DNA of 45,948 bases from Daphnia carinata (Eukaryota > Arthropoda > Branchiopoda > Diplostraca > Daphniidae). Shown here in pieces: positions 21,308 through 32,220 of this stretch (position 1 is the stretch's first letter; every line of letters starts with the position of its first letter). Location: contig NW_026712488.1 of the NCBI RefSeq assembly GCF_022539665.2, positions 1 through 45,948 on the forward strand. Reading direction: 5' to 3'. The notes beneath the pieces are model-generated. The model had not been told where the DNA came from and ran no database searches. It saw only the letters and a program-made list of their open reading frames with translations. The position numbers were made by a program, and so were the translations under genes.

Positions 21308-21675
21308 CAGCCGGCCCTGCTGCGGCAAATATCAAGCAGCAATTAAAGGCTTCGATGCGACACAACATCGTAACTGGGCGGTATAAGTTTTGCCGAACTT
21401 CAGATGATAAGAAAATAAGTAATAAGATGATAAGGAATAACTTCAGCGCTGATCGGGACATGTTTGAGGCGGCCACTGACACGAATAATTCCGCCACTGT
21501 CCTGGTAAACGGCAAGCTACGGTAATCGGGATTCAAGATGGGTCGTTTTCCCCTTCTTCAGCCGATGTAAGCCTTCGGAAAAGGGAACGCGTTGCGAGAT
21601 GCGGCTCAACAAAAGACGATCGGACTTAAATTCGTCCGGACTTTGCTGCCGGCCCGTTTTCAGCTGCCCGATCGG
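21308..21675 (-). pseudogene. BEL pol remnant upstream of the integrase domain, then 3' noncoding
   Basis: On the minus strand at about 21492-21427 one frame reads GIIRVSGRLKHVPISAEVIP, which resembles the conserved I-R-V-G-G-R-L segment between RNase H and the integrase zinc finger in BEL/Pao polyproteins. No HHCC finger and no DDE integrase core follows. The frame is disrupted on both sides. The rest, up to the LTR at 21307, shows no recognisable coding sequence. Confidence 0.6.
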
Positions 21676-22434
21676 TTAGGATGGAGGGTCTGCACGGCTG
21701 CCGTCTGGATTTATCTCTCGCTCGGCCTGTCTTCGATTAACGAGGATACACCTGTTGGCGATAAATCTCCTAATCCAGGCGACAAAAATGTTGTAGCGGC
21801 GATGATTGGCGTGGATCCAGCGAAGTATAATCATTCCTTTAAGGCGGGCAGCGGCGTCGTCGATAAGTCGGACCTTGTTGGGCTTACTGGGATGCTGAAC
21901 CGGGGGAAACGGGAGGTACCAAATCTTGGAATCGGGACCGGTGGAGATAACTTTTGTAGCGTGGCCGTTGCGGAAGACTTCCTGTATTTGTTCTAAGACT
22001 GCCTGGCGCAGATCGCTGTTCGAACGCAGTCTTCTCTCCGAAGCGAAAAACTTCCGTCGGGCAAACTCCTTGTTGTCCGGCAGCTTAGGGCAGTCGGGGC
22101 GAACGGGTAAACCGACTTCGTAACGAACTCCAGTATGGCGAGTGGTCGATTCCAGTTGGTCTATGGCGCAGTGGTCAAGCGCGGACATAAAGGTTTCGGG
22201 GTCCTCACGAACGGGCAGCGATTGGGTCCTCCTAAATCGCTCAACGGACTCCTCCAGCAGCTCGATCGAATCCAATTTGACGTAATTTACGCTCGCTGCT
22301 TCAGCAGCGGGCGCCGAAAAGGTTTTACCTACGATGCACCAACCGAACGGGGTGCGAACTGCATTAGGTCCTTGGACTCCAGCTGGCGGGCGACGGACTT
22401 CGATATTGGTGGGCGTCCTGGACGTCCATGCCAA
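21676..22434 (-). pseudogene. pol: BEL pol remnant: post-protease linker and RT N-terminus fused to a pre-integrase fragment
   Basis: Counting from the first Met, residues 11-36 contain GPNAVRTPFGWCIVG, the conserved linker after the BEL protease. Residues about 171-200 (IWYLPFPPVQHPSKPNKVRL, then DDAAARLKG) are the start of RT. After residue 200, where RT palm should continue, the sequence jumps to YNIFVAWIRRFIAN, which resembles the segment between RNase H and integrase. The deletion junction is therefore near 21834. The RT catalytic Asp residues are absent. The Met at 22434 is internal; the frame joins the protease after a frameshift near 22420. Confidence 0.78.
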
Positions 22435-22801
22435 TCAGGACTTTAACTTCTGTGGCATCATGAGCGGGAAAAGCAAGGCCTTGGAGATACTCGAACGAAG
22501 CAGCCGCGTTTTCCATTCTTCGATGCCCAACGTTAAGATGGGGTACCACGAAGGCGTCGGAAACCGGACAGCTTTCTTCTCCATCCAGCGATGAGACTGT
22601 AAAATCCACTAAACGAGTGTCGACGATTGGATCTTTCCCGTGGAAAGTCCCAAAACGAATTTTGCGCGGCCGGCCCGTTAGACCGAGTGCCTGAGCCGCG
22701 TCTTCACGCAATAAAGTAGCTTGGCTACCGGTGTCCAGTAGAGCGAAGACGTCGAGGGTTCTATCACCAGCACGAAGACGGACTGGAACAACAACGGCCA
22801 A
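22364..22801 (-). pseudogene. pol: BEL retropepsin-type aspartic protease
   Basis: FALLDTGSQATLL near residues 19-31 is the catalytic D-T-G loop of a retropepsin (A17 type), and VLIGMDVQDAH near 119-129 is the conserved segment ending the domain. The enzyme would cut the Gag-Pol polyprotein as a dimer. The apparent start at 22801 is a TTG, not a real initiation site: upstream coding is in the gag frame and shifts into this one near 22800. A second shift near 22420 passes to the RT frame. Most BEL elements carry gag-pro-pol in one frame, so both shifts look like damage or sequencing error. Confidence 0.8.
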
Positions 22802-24927
22802 ACGGACGTTTGAAGCTGAACGGGGGCAATGGCGAAAGTCTGCGGACCTGGAACGACGCTCGAATCTTCGTTCGGAGGTGGAAAACGGTGGTGTCCACTC
22901 CTCTCAGGGAAAACTCTTTCCGCACCATGCAGCAACGAGTGATGGCGAGCACGGCATCCGGACGATTCACAGGCCGGCTTCGAACGACAGTCGACACTTC
23001 GATGTTTTCCTCCGAGGCAGTTGAAACATACACCTTTTTCCTTCGCCAACAACGCTCGATCGTTCGGCGACTTCCGTCGAAATTCCGCACAGCTGCTTAA
23101 GCGATGAGCCTCACCGCAGCTCGGACACTCGATGTCAGTTTCTCTAGTTGCCTGGGTAGACAAAACGGTCGGAGATGGACGGACGGGTGGTGGCTTTGGA
23201 AATGAAGGCTTGGGAGAAGGGTATCTCTCGAGGTTAGGATGGTCAAAGTTGGCACGCTTTCCACGGATCTCGATCCTGGGCGCTAGTTCGACAGACGCAA
23301 AGGCGATCCTCTCTTCTTCGACAACCTCCTCCAGAAACCGATCGAGATCGCCAAGATCTACAACTCTTGGCAAACGTTTTCGCACATAGCGGGCCCAGCG
23401 ATGGCGAAAAAGAGGTGGCAGCTTTTGAACTGCTTGTTCTAAGTTGGCAGCACTCTTTAAATCATGCTTCAGCCCTCCCTGCTCCAATATTACGACTGCT
23501 CCATGTAGCTGATCGGAAAACAGCTCCAGCGCCTGACGATCACCTGGTTTGACGATAGCGAGGCTCAAAAGATCGTGAATTTGGCAGCGGGAGATCTGCT
23601 CACTCGAACCGTAGTGTTTCTTCAGGTAGGAAAGAACAGCCGGGTAACCTCGAGGCGCTCTCAAAAGCGGGGAGATGCGGCGCAGAACATTAGGGCCTAC
23701 CCAATCGGTTAGAATGGCTAAGCGCTGGGCGTCATTTGGAATGACATCATGGACGAGAGCCTGGAAGCGCGAGGAAAAGAGAAGCCAGTCACGCGGATCT
23801 CCGTCGAAAGGGGTTTTACACATAAACGGAGCCGATCCTCCAAACATCCATGGAACAATGGTGTTTGCTGGTACAGCCGCTGGTTCCTTCTCCAGGTTAT
23901 CGATCCAGCTGTCCACTTTTAAGACGGCCGACCGCGATTCAGGGACGTTCTTGGAGCGAGTCTTTAGCTTCGACGACGGCATAGGGCAAAATTCCTCGTC
24001 GGATTCGCTGAGGGAGCTCAAAGAGATCGGCGAAGACGAACGAATGGATCTTTTCGACAACTCCTCACTCATACGAAGCCGGGCAATTTCTTCCTCGATT
24101 TTTCGTTCCTGTCGTCTGGCTGAGACGAGCTCTTTCTCCTCCTGAAGTTTGCGAGCCAGCTCGCTGAGGCGTCGATCTTCGCCCTTCTCCTCTTCTCTCC
24201 TCTTCCGGATCAACTCGAGCTCGAGTTCGGCGGCACGCCGTTCTCGCGTCAGGGTCGAAAGAGAGGAATTCCCTGACAAATAAGATGAAATGCTACCAGC
24301 AAGGGAAGGTCTTGAGTTTACCGAGGGCGATTGATTACCGTCGGCTTGACGGCGAGTAGGATGTTCTTGGACGAAAAGTTCCCCGGGCCGGGAAATAGTT
24401 TCTTCACGAGGCTTCAGCAAGGATCCGGAAGGGACATCCATCGGAGTAGATTGAGGTGGACGTGTCGGATCAGTCATATCACGGCGGACATGGACTCTCG
24501 AGCGTGTTTTTGCTGCATGCGATGACGGTCCATCAGGTTGCCCAGTACGACGTAGTACTTCGAACTCCTCATGTGCAGCTAGAAAATCATGGCGTAGATT
24601 TTCCAGCCAGGCATCGTCAGTGATACCCAATTTGGCGCAGTAGCGATGATGATAATACATGGACTGTTCGTAGTGGGTGTCAGCCTTATTGATGAGATCA
24701 GCGGTGTAACTGCTGGCTCCAGTCTCCCCAATCACCTTCTTCACCAGATTCAAGTTGCGAGTGAAGTTTCTTCGATGATGGGAACGTTTGTTGACCAAAG
24801 CGGAGGGATCCAAACGACCGGTAGAATTAGAGGCACACGAACGAGTCGGCGAGGTAGCACAAACAGCCTCTTCTGGGACGCCGGCAATGAGGTCAGCTTC
24901 CCCATCAATGCCCTTTCTAGTCGCCAT
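22678..24927 (-). CDS. gag: BEL/Pao Gag, essentially full length
   Basis: The ATG at 24927 lies 238 bp after the primer-binding site and opens 749 codons. Residues 50-130 are helical. Residues 225-295 are an Arg/Glu-rich coiled coil. Residues about 365-545 (KTPFDGDPRDWLLFSSRFQA onward) match the DUF1759-like capsid region of BEL Gag. A variant knuckle (C601, C604, H608, C613) precedes a classic CCHC knuckle at 634-647 (CFNCLGGKHRSVDC) and a further Cys/His cluster to 666. Gag would form the cytoplasmic particle and bind RNA. The last 45 or so residues (after about 705) are out of register because the protease continues in another frame. Confidence 0.9.
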   Translation of the reverse strand: MATRKGIDGEADLIAGVPEEAVCATSPTRSCASNSTGRLDPSALVNKRSHHRRNFTRNLNLVKKVIGETGASSYTADLINKADTHYEQSMYYHHRYCAKLGITDDAWLENLRHDFLAAHEEFEVLRRTGQPDGPSSHAAKTRSRVHVRRDMTDPTRPPQSTPMDVPSGSLLKPREETISRPGELFVQEHPTRRQADGNQSPSVNSRPSLAGSISSYLSGNSSLSTLTRERRAAELELELIRKRREEEKGEDRRLSELARKLQEEKELVSARRQERKIEEEIARLRMSEELSKRSIRSSSPISLSSLSESDEEFCPMPSSKLKTRSKNVPESRSAVLKVDSWIDNLEKEPAAVPANTIVPWMFGGSAPFMCKTPFDGDPRDWLLFSSRFQALVHDVIPNDAQRLAILTDWVGPNVLRRISPLLRAPRGYPAVLSYLKKHYGSSEQISRCQIHDLLSLAIVKPGDRQALELFSDQLHGAVVILEQGGLKHDLKSAANLEQAVQKLPPLFRHRWARYVRKRLPRVVDLGDLDRFLEEVVEEERIAFASVELAPRIEIRGKRANFDHPNLERYPSPKPSFPKPPPVRPSPTVLSTQATRETDIECPSCGEAHRLSSCAEFRRKSPNDRALLAKEKGVCFNCLGGKHRSVDCRSKPACESSGCRARHHSLLHGAERVFPERSGHHRFPPPNEDSSVVPGPQTFAIAPVQLQTSVWPLLFQSVFVLVIEPSTSSLYWTPVAKLLYCVKTRLRHSV

Positions 24928-25165
24928 GTTGTCTCCAACACGTGGTGGGAAGCTTCGAGAAACTCGACGAAGATTTCAAAAAAAAGAAAAACGGGGGACA
25001 CGATTGCACGCAATGAAACCTTTTCTCAAATCCGGGAACTCCGACCGTTACCCCTCCTGGGCTGGCGGTTGATTCAGAGTCGGGATGTCTAGAGACAAAA
25101 GCACATGCGAGCACAAACGAAAAAGCGACGAAACGAATGCTACTAACGGTTACCAGGGTCGATTA

Positions 25166-25183
25166 TCCCGGGTTTCGGCACCA
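25166..25183 (-). other. Primer-binding site of the BEL element, tRNA-Phe
   Basis: The minus strand reads TGGTGCCGAAACCCGGGA, which as recalled is an exact 18-base complement of the 3' end of animal tRNA-Phe with CCA. It lies three bases (TAG) inside the LTR end GTAACA. This fixes the element orientation and the inner LTR boundary. Confidence 0.8.
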
Positions 25184-25186
25184 CTA

Positions 25187-25501
25187 TGTTACAAACTAAA
25201 TAAGTCTGTATCGTATAAACGAAAACGAACGAAAACGAAAATGAAAACGAATAGCGAACTAGTCACAAAATGACTGTATTAAACTTAGCAAAAAATGAGA
25301 CAGCGTGGGAAAAAATGGCGACCCGACAAGTAGCACGGTCGAAAAAGAACTGAGCGTCCTTCCACGTCATTAATTATCACGTCTATCAAAAAACAAATGA
25401 CACATGCATTGCGAAACAATAGGCCGCTAAATTAAAAAAAAGGAAGGGTAAATGTTTGGCGCGCGAAGCCCGAACTGAGTTGCCATGGCAACTCGGTAAC
25501 A
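25187..25501 (-). mobile_element. 5' LTR of the BEL element, complete, 315 bp
   Basis: On the minus strand it runs from TGTTACCGAGTTGCC to TTTGTAACA, with perfect 6-base inverted termini TGTTAC/GTAACA. The inner end lies three bases from the primer-binding site, and the outer end at 25501 abuts satellite DNA (CAATGTGAATATAG). The last 60 bases contain a simple AAAACGA-type repeat on the plus strand. Its 253 bp shared with the other LTR are identical, indicating a very recent insertion or recent sequence exchange. Confidence 0.9.
25477..25494. promoter_or_regulatory. X-box-like palindrome in the BEL LTR
   Basis: GAGTTGCCATGGCAACTC is a perfect 18-bp palindrome beginning 8 bases inside the LTR start. 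Its centre, GTTGCCATGGCAAC, equals the canonical X-box bound by RFX transcription factors. The same site is at 21283-21300 in the other LTR. Its place in U3 fits a promoter element; actual binding is inferred. Confidence 0.6.
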
Positions 25502-28500
25502 CAATGTGAATATAGTATGATACAGTGAGTTTCAATATCTACATTCAAACAGCATCAAATATACGTGTATTCAATGTGAATATAGTGTTATAGAATCAGT
25601 TTCATGATCTACATTCAAACAGTATCAAATATACGTGTATTCAATGTGAATATAGTGTTATAGAATCAGTTTCATGATCTACATTCAAACAGCATCAAAT
25701 ATACGTGTATTCAATGTGAATATAGTATGATACAGTGAGTTTCAATATCTACATTCAAACAGCATCAAATATACGTGTATTCAATGTGAAGTATGATACA
25801 GTGAGTTTCAATATCTACATTCAAACAGCATCAAATATACGTGTATTCAATGTGAATATAGTGTTATAGAATCAGTTTCATGATCTACATTCAAACAGTA
25901 TCAAATATACGTGTATTCAATGTGAATATAGTGTTATAGTATCAGTTTCATGATCTACATTCAAACAGTATCAAATATACGTGTATTCAATGTGAATATA
26001 GTGTTATAGAATCAGTTTCATGATCTACATTCAAACAGTATCAAATATACGTGTATTCAATGTGAATACAATGTGTACAGTGAGTTTCAATATCTACATT
26101 CAAACAGCATCAAATATACGTGTATTCAATGTGAATATAGTGTTATAGAATCAGTTTCATGATCTACATTCAAACAGTATCAAATATACGTGTATTCAAT
26201 GAATATAGTGATATATAGTTTCATGTCTACATTCAAACAGTATCAAATATACGTGTATTCAATGTGTTTCATATCTACATTCAAACAGTATCAAATATAC
26301 GTGTATTCAATGTGAATATAGTATGATACAGTGAGTTTCAATATCTACATTCAAACAGCATCAAATATACGTGTATTCAATGTGAATATAGTGTTATAGA
26401 ATCAGTTTCATGATCTACATTCAAACAGTATCAAATATACGTGTATTCAATGTGAATATAGTATGATACAGTGAGTTTCAATATCTACATTCAAACAGCA
26501 TCAAATATACGTGTATTCAATGTGAATATAGTGTTATAGAATCAGTTTCATGATCTACATTCAAACAGTATCAAATATACGTGTATTCAATGTGAATATA
26601 GTATGATACAGTGAGTTTCAATATCTACATTCAAACAGCATCAAATATACGTGTATTCAATGTGAATATAGTGTTATAGAATCAGTTTCATGATCTACAT
26701 TCAAACAGTATCAAATATACGTGTATTCAATGTGAATATAGTATGATACAGTGAGTTTCAATATCTACATTCAAACAGCATCAAATATACGTGTATTCAA
26801 TGTGAATATAGTGTTATAGAATCAGTTTCAGATCTACATTTATCATGATCAATGTGAATATAGTGATACAGTTTCAAATCTACATATCAAATATACGTGT
26901 ATTCAATGTGAATATAGTATGATACAGTGAGTTTCAATATCTACATTCAAACAGCATCAAATATACGTGTATTCAATGTGAATATAGTGTTATAGAATCA
27001 GTTTCATGATCTACACTTAAACAGTATCAAATATACGTGTATTCAATGTGAATATAGTATGATACAGTGAGTTTCAATATCTACATTCAAACAGCATCAA
27101 ATATACGTGTATTCAATGTGAATATAGTGTTATAGAATCAGTTTCAATATCTACATTCAAACAGTATCAAATATACGTGTATTCAATGTGAATATAGTGT
27201 TATAGAAGTTTCAGTACATTCATATCTACATTCAAACAGTTTCAAATATACGTGTATTCAATGTGAATATAGTGTTATAGAATCAGTTTCATGATCTACA
27301 TTCAAACAGTATCAAATATACGTGTATTCAATGTGAATATAGTATGATACAGTGAGTTTCAATATCTACATTCAAACAGCATCAAATATACGTGTATTCA
27401 ATGTGAATATAGTGTTATAGAATCAGTTTCATGATCTACATTCAAACAGTATCAAATATACGTGTATTCAATGTGAATATAGTATGATTATATTATCAGT
27501 TTCATGATCTACATTCAAACAGTATCAAATATACGTGTATTCAATGTGAATATAGTATGATACAGTGAGTTTCAATATCTACATTCAAACAGCATCAAAT
27601 ATACGTGTATTCAATGTGAATATAGTGTTATAGAATCAGTTTCATGATCTACATTCAATACAGTATCAAGTATACGTGTATTCAATGTGAATATAGTGTT
27701 ATAGAATCAGTTTCATGATCTACATTCAAACAGTATCAAATATACGTGTATTCAATGTGAATATAGTGTTATAGTATCAGTTTCATGATCTACATTCAAA
27801 CAGTATCAAATATACGTGTATTCAATGTGAATATGTAATACAGTATCTACATACATGTGAATATAGTTTCATATATCTACATTCAAACAGCATCAAATAT
27901 ACGTGTATTCAATGTGAATATAGTGTTATAGAATCAGTTTCATGATCTACATTCAAACAGTATCAAATATACGTGTATTCAATGTGAATATAGTATGATA
28001 CAGTGAGTTTCAATATCTACATTCAAACAGCATCAAATATACGTGTATTCAATGTGAATATAGTATGATACAGTGAGTTTCAATATCTACATTCAAACAG
28101 CATCAAATATACGTGTATTCAATGTGAATATAGTGTTATAGAATCAGTTTCATGATCTACATTCAAACAGTATCAAATATACGTGTATTCACTGTGAATA
28201 TAGTATGATACAGTGAGTTTCAATATCTACATTCAAACAGCATCAAATATACGTGTATTCAATGTGAATATAGTGTTATAGAATCAGTTTCATGATCTAC
28301 ATTCAAACAGTATCAATTATACGTGTATTCAATGTGAATATAGTGTTATAGTATCAGTTTCATGATCTACATTCAAACAGTATCAAATATACGTGTATTC
28401 AATGTGAATATAGTATGAAACAGTGAGTTTCAATATCTACATTCAAACAGCATCAAATATACGTGTATTCAATGTGAATATAGTGTTATAAAATCAGTTT

Positions 28501-29160
28501 CATGATCTACATTCAAACAGTATCAAATATACGTGTATTCAATGTGAATATAGTGTTATAGTATCAGTTTCATGATCGACATTCAAACAATGTGAATATA
28601 GTGTTATAGAATCAGTTTCATGATCTACATTCAAACAGTATCAAATATACGTGTATTCAATGTGAATATAGTATTATACAGTGAGTTTCAATATCTACAT
28701 TCAAACAGCATCAAATATACGTGTATTCAATGTGAATATAGTGTTATAGAATCAGTTTCATGATCTACATTCAAACAGTATCAAATATACGTGTATTCAA
28801 TGTGAATATCGAATGATACAGTGAGTTTCAATATCTACATTCAAACAGCATCAAATATACGTGTATTCAATGTGAATATAGTGTTATAGAATCAGTTTCA
28901 TGATCTACATTCAAACAGTATCAAATATACGTGTATTCAATGTGAATATAGTATGATACAGTGAGTTTCAATATCTACATTCAAACAGCATCAAATATAC
29001 GTGTATTCAATGTGAATACAGTATATAGTGTTATAGAATCAGTTTCATGATCTACATTCAAACAGTATCAAATATACGTGTATTCAATGTGAATAAAATG
29101 TGATACAGTCAGTATAAATATCTACATTCAAACAGCCCATCAAATATACGTTTTTTCAAT
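25502..29160. repeat. 70-bp satellite array 2a, mixed A and B monomers
   Basis: About 52 units continuing the satellite on the right of the BEL element. Type B units (TATGATACAGTGAGTTTCAATATC followed by CAGCATC) now alternate often with type A units (TTATAGAATCAGTTTCATGATC followed by CAGTATC). Several truncated or scrambled units occur near 25790, 26205-26280, 26830-26890, 27200-27240, 27480, 27835-27880 and 28585. The array decays from 29100 onward. No gene. Confidence 0.96.
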
Positions 29161-32100
29161 TGAAAAGTGTGGCCTTTTTCTCATTATGGCTACTTTTTTC
29201 AAACAGCATCAAATATACGTGTTTTCAATGTAAAACTTTATGTTTGTTTCGAAAATGTACATTCAAACACCATCAAATATCCGTGGAATTTGGAATGTGA
29301 ATATAGTTGCTGAAAGTGAGTTTCTTTACATTCAAAGAGATCAAACAATGTTACGTTTGTATTTAATGTTGATTATTTATTCGGTTGAATCTAATGTCGG
29401 ATTATATTAGTATTTACATATTGCTAATATCCCATTTAATAAAGTTCATTTTTCACAATTGAATTTATTGAACTACCATCGTTTTTTTAAATATAATACA
29501 AAAAATAAACGTGTTTGAATATAGTGTTAGTTCGCACTTAGCCTTGTTCTGTCCACCCTCTTTCAATATTCCCCCAACCCCCAGTCCATCTCCAAACATA
29601 TAAATATCGTGTTTTGTCGAATATATGCCATAGTAAAGTTTCATGATCGTTGGGAATTCAAACAGAATCAAATATACTTTTGTATTCAATGTGAACAAAA
29701 ATATATGTTACCACGAAGACTAGTTTATTATCATTAACAATTGATAAATAATGATTATAGGAATAATATTACAAACTTAAATTATCGTCATTGAAACAGG
29801 ATCAAAACAAAGATTATGTAATTCAATATTGATTCTAATACCATTTATTCTACATTATACATTTTCAAATATCTTTTAACAATTAATATAGCCCAATAAA
29901 TATATTAAAATCATACATTCAAACTGCTATAAATCATTCTGTATTCGTGAATTCGTGTCCTGTTTTCACCTTTTGCACATTTTCAAGCAGCTATTGATTA
30001 CCTAATTACACATCGCATAATACATTGAGATATAAGGAAGCTTTACACTTTACGTTAACAAAGCTACTAATAATGACAAATCAATTTTCTACCATGACGG
30101 ATTTTTTTTTAAAATGAGAGTCTGTTATTAGTGAAGACACTAAACCTTTTTAAATGAATCTAAGATATTTTTTCTTCAAATTTTCCACGATCATGGAAGG
30201 CATGCCAGTGTATTTTTCTATAAAACTATCAAATATACATGTATTCAATGAAAGAATATAGAGTGATAGCTCATCCATGAGTCTACATTCAATCAGCATT
30301 TCATATGGTAAATTTCAATTTTGAATATAGTTTATTCACTTTATGTTCTTTGTTTTCATTTTATTTTTCAAATATATGTTGGTTTTCTCTTTTTCTGTTG
30401 TTATTCCTTTCTCTTTTCAATTTCTTCATTCGTTCAGCATCAAATATATGTGTATTCTGATTTGATATCGTTCATTAATTGATTTGGCAAGCAATTCCAC
30501 ATAGTCTTTTACCTATTGCAATACAGACAGGTTAAAAGTTTTGAAGATCTTAAATATTTTTGTCAAATTGAAAGTTTACCTGAAAACCTTCAGCTATTTC
30601 AAACACCATTTCATACCTGTTTCTCTGAATCAATGCTGATTGCATTCTCATATCTACATTCAAACTATCAAGATATTCATTTTTGGAATATAGTTTTATT
30701 TTCTTTCATTTTAATCATTGCAAACTTCTGGATATAAATGGTCTTTTTCAATGTGAATATAGATAGTTCTAAAATCAAATTTCAATGGAAACTACATTCA
30801 AACTGTTAAAAATACGTGTATTCAATGTGAATATCTTGGTTGAGGAATTTCTGTTTTAATTCAAACTCTGAAAGACCAGTGTATTTGATGACAATATACT
30901 GCCTTATGGCTCGAGCATGTTTGGCAATTCAGGATCTTCTTCAAACTTTTTCTTTTTAATATTCTTCTTCAATCTAATATCCGTTTAAATTGGATTTTCA
31001 ATATGTCTTATCAGACAATGTGAAATTCCAGCTTTCATCCTCTGAAAATCAATGGAATAAACTGGCCGGTCTTCCTTAAATGTAAATGTTACGTGTACAT
31101 ACCTGTGAATATAGCGTTCATTCAGTTTATATCTTTCATTCAGTTTTCTTTTTCAAATATTGGTTTTCTCGAATTTCTGTTGTTATTCCTTTCTCTTTTC
31201 CTATTCTACATTCAAACAGCATCAAATATACGTGTATTCTATCTGAATATTGATTTCATCTTGTTTCATAATAGATTCAAACAGCCATTCAAATATGTTT
31301 TTTCTATTGAATATAGAAAGGTTAAAATTATTTAAGATCTACATTCAAATATGTATCAAATATGAAAGGTATTCAATGAAAATATAGTCTGATGCAAAGC
31401 ACCTTTTCATGCCTGTTTCTCTTCAAACAGCATCAAATATACTTAGCTTGGAATCCAAGATTTTCACTTTGGCTTTGAGTTTTTTTTACATTCAATTTTC
31501 AATCAAAAAGTGTTCTTGTTCAGAATGGGTAGGATTAGATAGTTCTCTAAATCAAATTTCTGAAACAGCATCAAATATACGTGTATTGAAAATTGTGAAT
31601 ATAGCGGTGTACTTGTTGGTCTTGGTTCAGGAATCTGTTTTGACAAACTCTATGGGATATAGGTATTCAATTGATGACACTGATGCTGCCTCGGTGGCTT
31701 GTGCAAGTTGGGCTACATTCAACCACATCTTGTTATTATTCTTTTTTATTCTTCTTCTTCAATATTTTCTAACTGAGTTTAAGTTTATTTACATTCAATC
31801 AGATCAAATATACGTGTTTTCAATGTGAAAATAGATGGAATAAGCTGGCCAGTCTTCCTTAAACATTCAAACAGATCAAATATACCTGTTCAATGTGAAT
31901 ATAGTGTTATAGACATTCTTCATGTTCAACACCAACCTTATTGCTATTGAAATCGTACTGTAGATACACTTGTGAATATATTGGAATGTTGAAATTAATA
32001 GCGTAAATAACATTATTTCATCGGCAAACCTTATTGAAAGTCATGATCTCATTCAGCAACAGTATCAAATTTGTACATTCAACTTCCACGGAATAGGAGG

Positions 32101-32220
32101 TGGGAAATATTTTTTGGAAACATGTTAAAGATCAAATATTGTGTATTTAATGTGAAAATAGCCCAGACCAATGGAGAAAAATCTACTTTTCAAACAGCAT
32201 CAAAATAGTGGGTTTTCAAT
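29161..32220. other. AT-rich mosaic island with scattered satellite fragments
   Basis: About 3 kb in which the regular array is lost. Pieces of monomer such as CATCAAATATACGTGTATTC and AATGTGAATATAG, 10-40 bases long, are dispersed in otherwise unrelated AT-rich DNA. The fragments keep their orientation. Short open frames (30516-30737, 31093-31335, 31409-31828) show no recognised domain and include satellite-derived residues, so I do not call genes. Right of it, the array resumes almost perfectly at about 32221. Confidence 0.75.
30330..31890 (+). repeat. Diverged unit of about 780 bp present twice in tandem
   Basis: Several blocks recur with nearly constant offset. CTGTTGTTATTCCTTTCTCT occurs near 30395 and 31177. 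A TGGAATAAACTGGCC or TGGAATAAGCTGGCC block followed by GTCTTCCTTAAA occurs near 31053 and 31831. GATAGTTCT with ATCAAATTTC occurs near 30766 and 31538. A CTTGGTT...GGAAT block occurs near 30834 and 31620. Between the shared blocks the copies differ strongly, and satellite pieces sit at different places in each. This suggests an old duplication later patched with satellite. Confidence 0.6.

Larger units (their letters stand above)
21055..25501 (-). mobile_element. BEL/Pao LTR retrotransposon, internally deleted, inserted in the satellite
   Basis: Read on the minus strand, the element has a 5' LTR (25501-25187), a tRNA-Phe primer-binding site, gag, protease, an RT N-terminal stub, a pre-integrase remnant and a 3' LTR (21307-21055). 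The Gag architecture, A17-type protease and the VRTPFGW and AAARLKG motifs are BEL/Pao features. Most of RT, RNase H and integrase is missing, so it depends on enzymes from elsewhere. Two frameshifts break what is usually one gag-pol frame. GC content is far higher than in the satellite. No target duplication flanks it. Confidence 0.9.

Noticed and set aside
21192-21536. A 114-codon minus-strand frame overlapping the BEL 3' LTR
   Set aside because: It runs into the LTR and is out of register with the recognisable pre-integrase remnant in the same DNA.
21592-25092. Many plus-strand frames across the BEL element
   Set aside because: They are shadows of the minus-strand Gag, protease and RT coding sequence; none has a recognisable domain.
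25166-25183. A tRNA-Phe gene fragment
   Set aside because: Only the 18-base 3' end is present, at the exact place expected for a primer-binding site, and the rest of a tRNA is absent.
31409-31828. A membrane protein or receptor gene in the mosaic island
   Set aside because: The frame includes satellite-derived residues (for example QTASNIRV), has no known domain, and the second copy of the unit does not conserve it.
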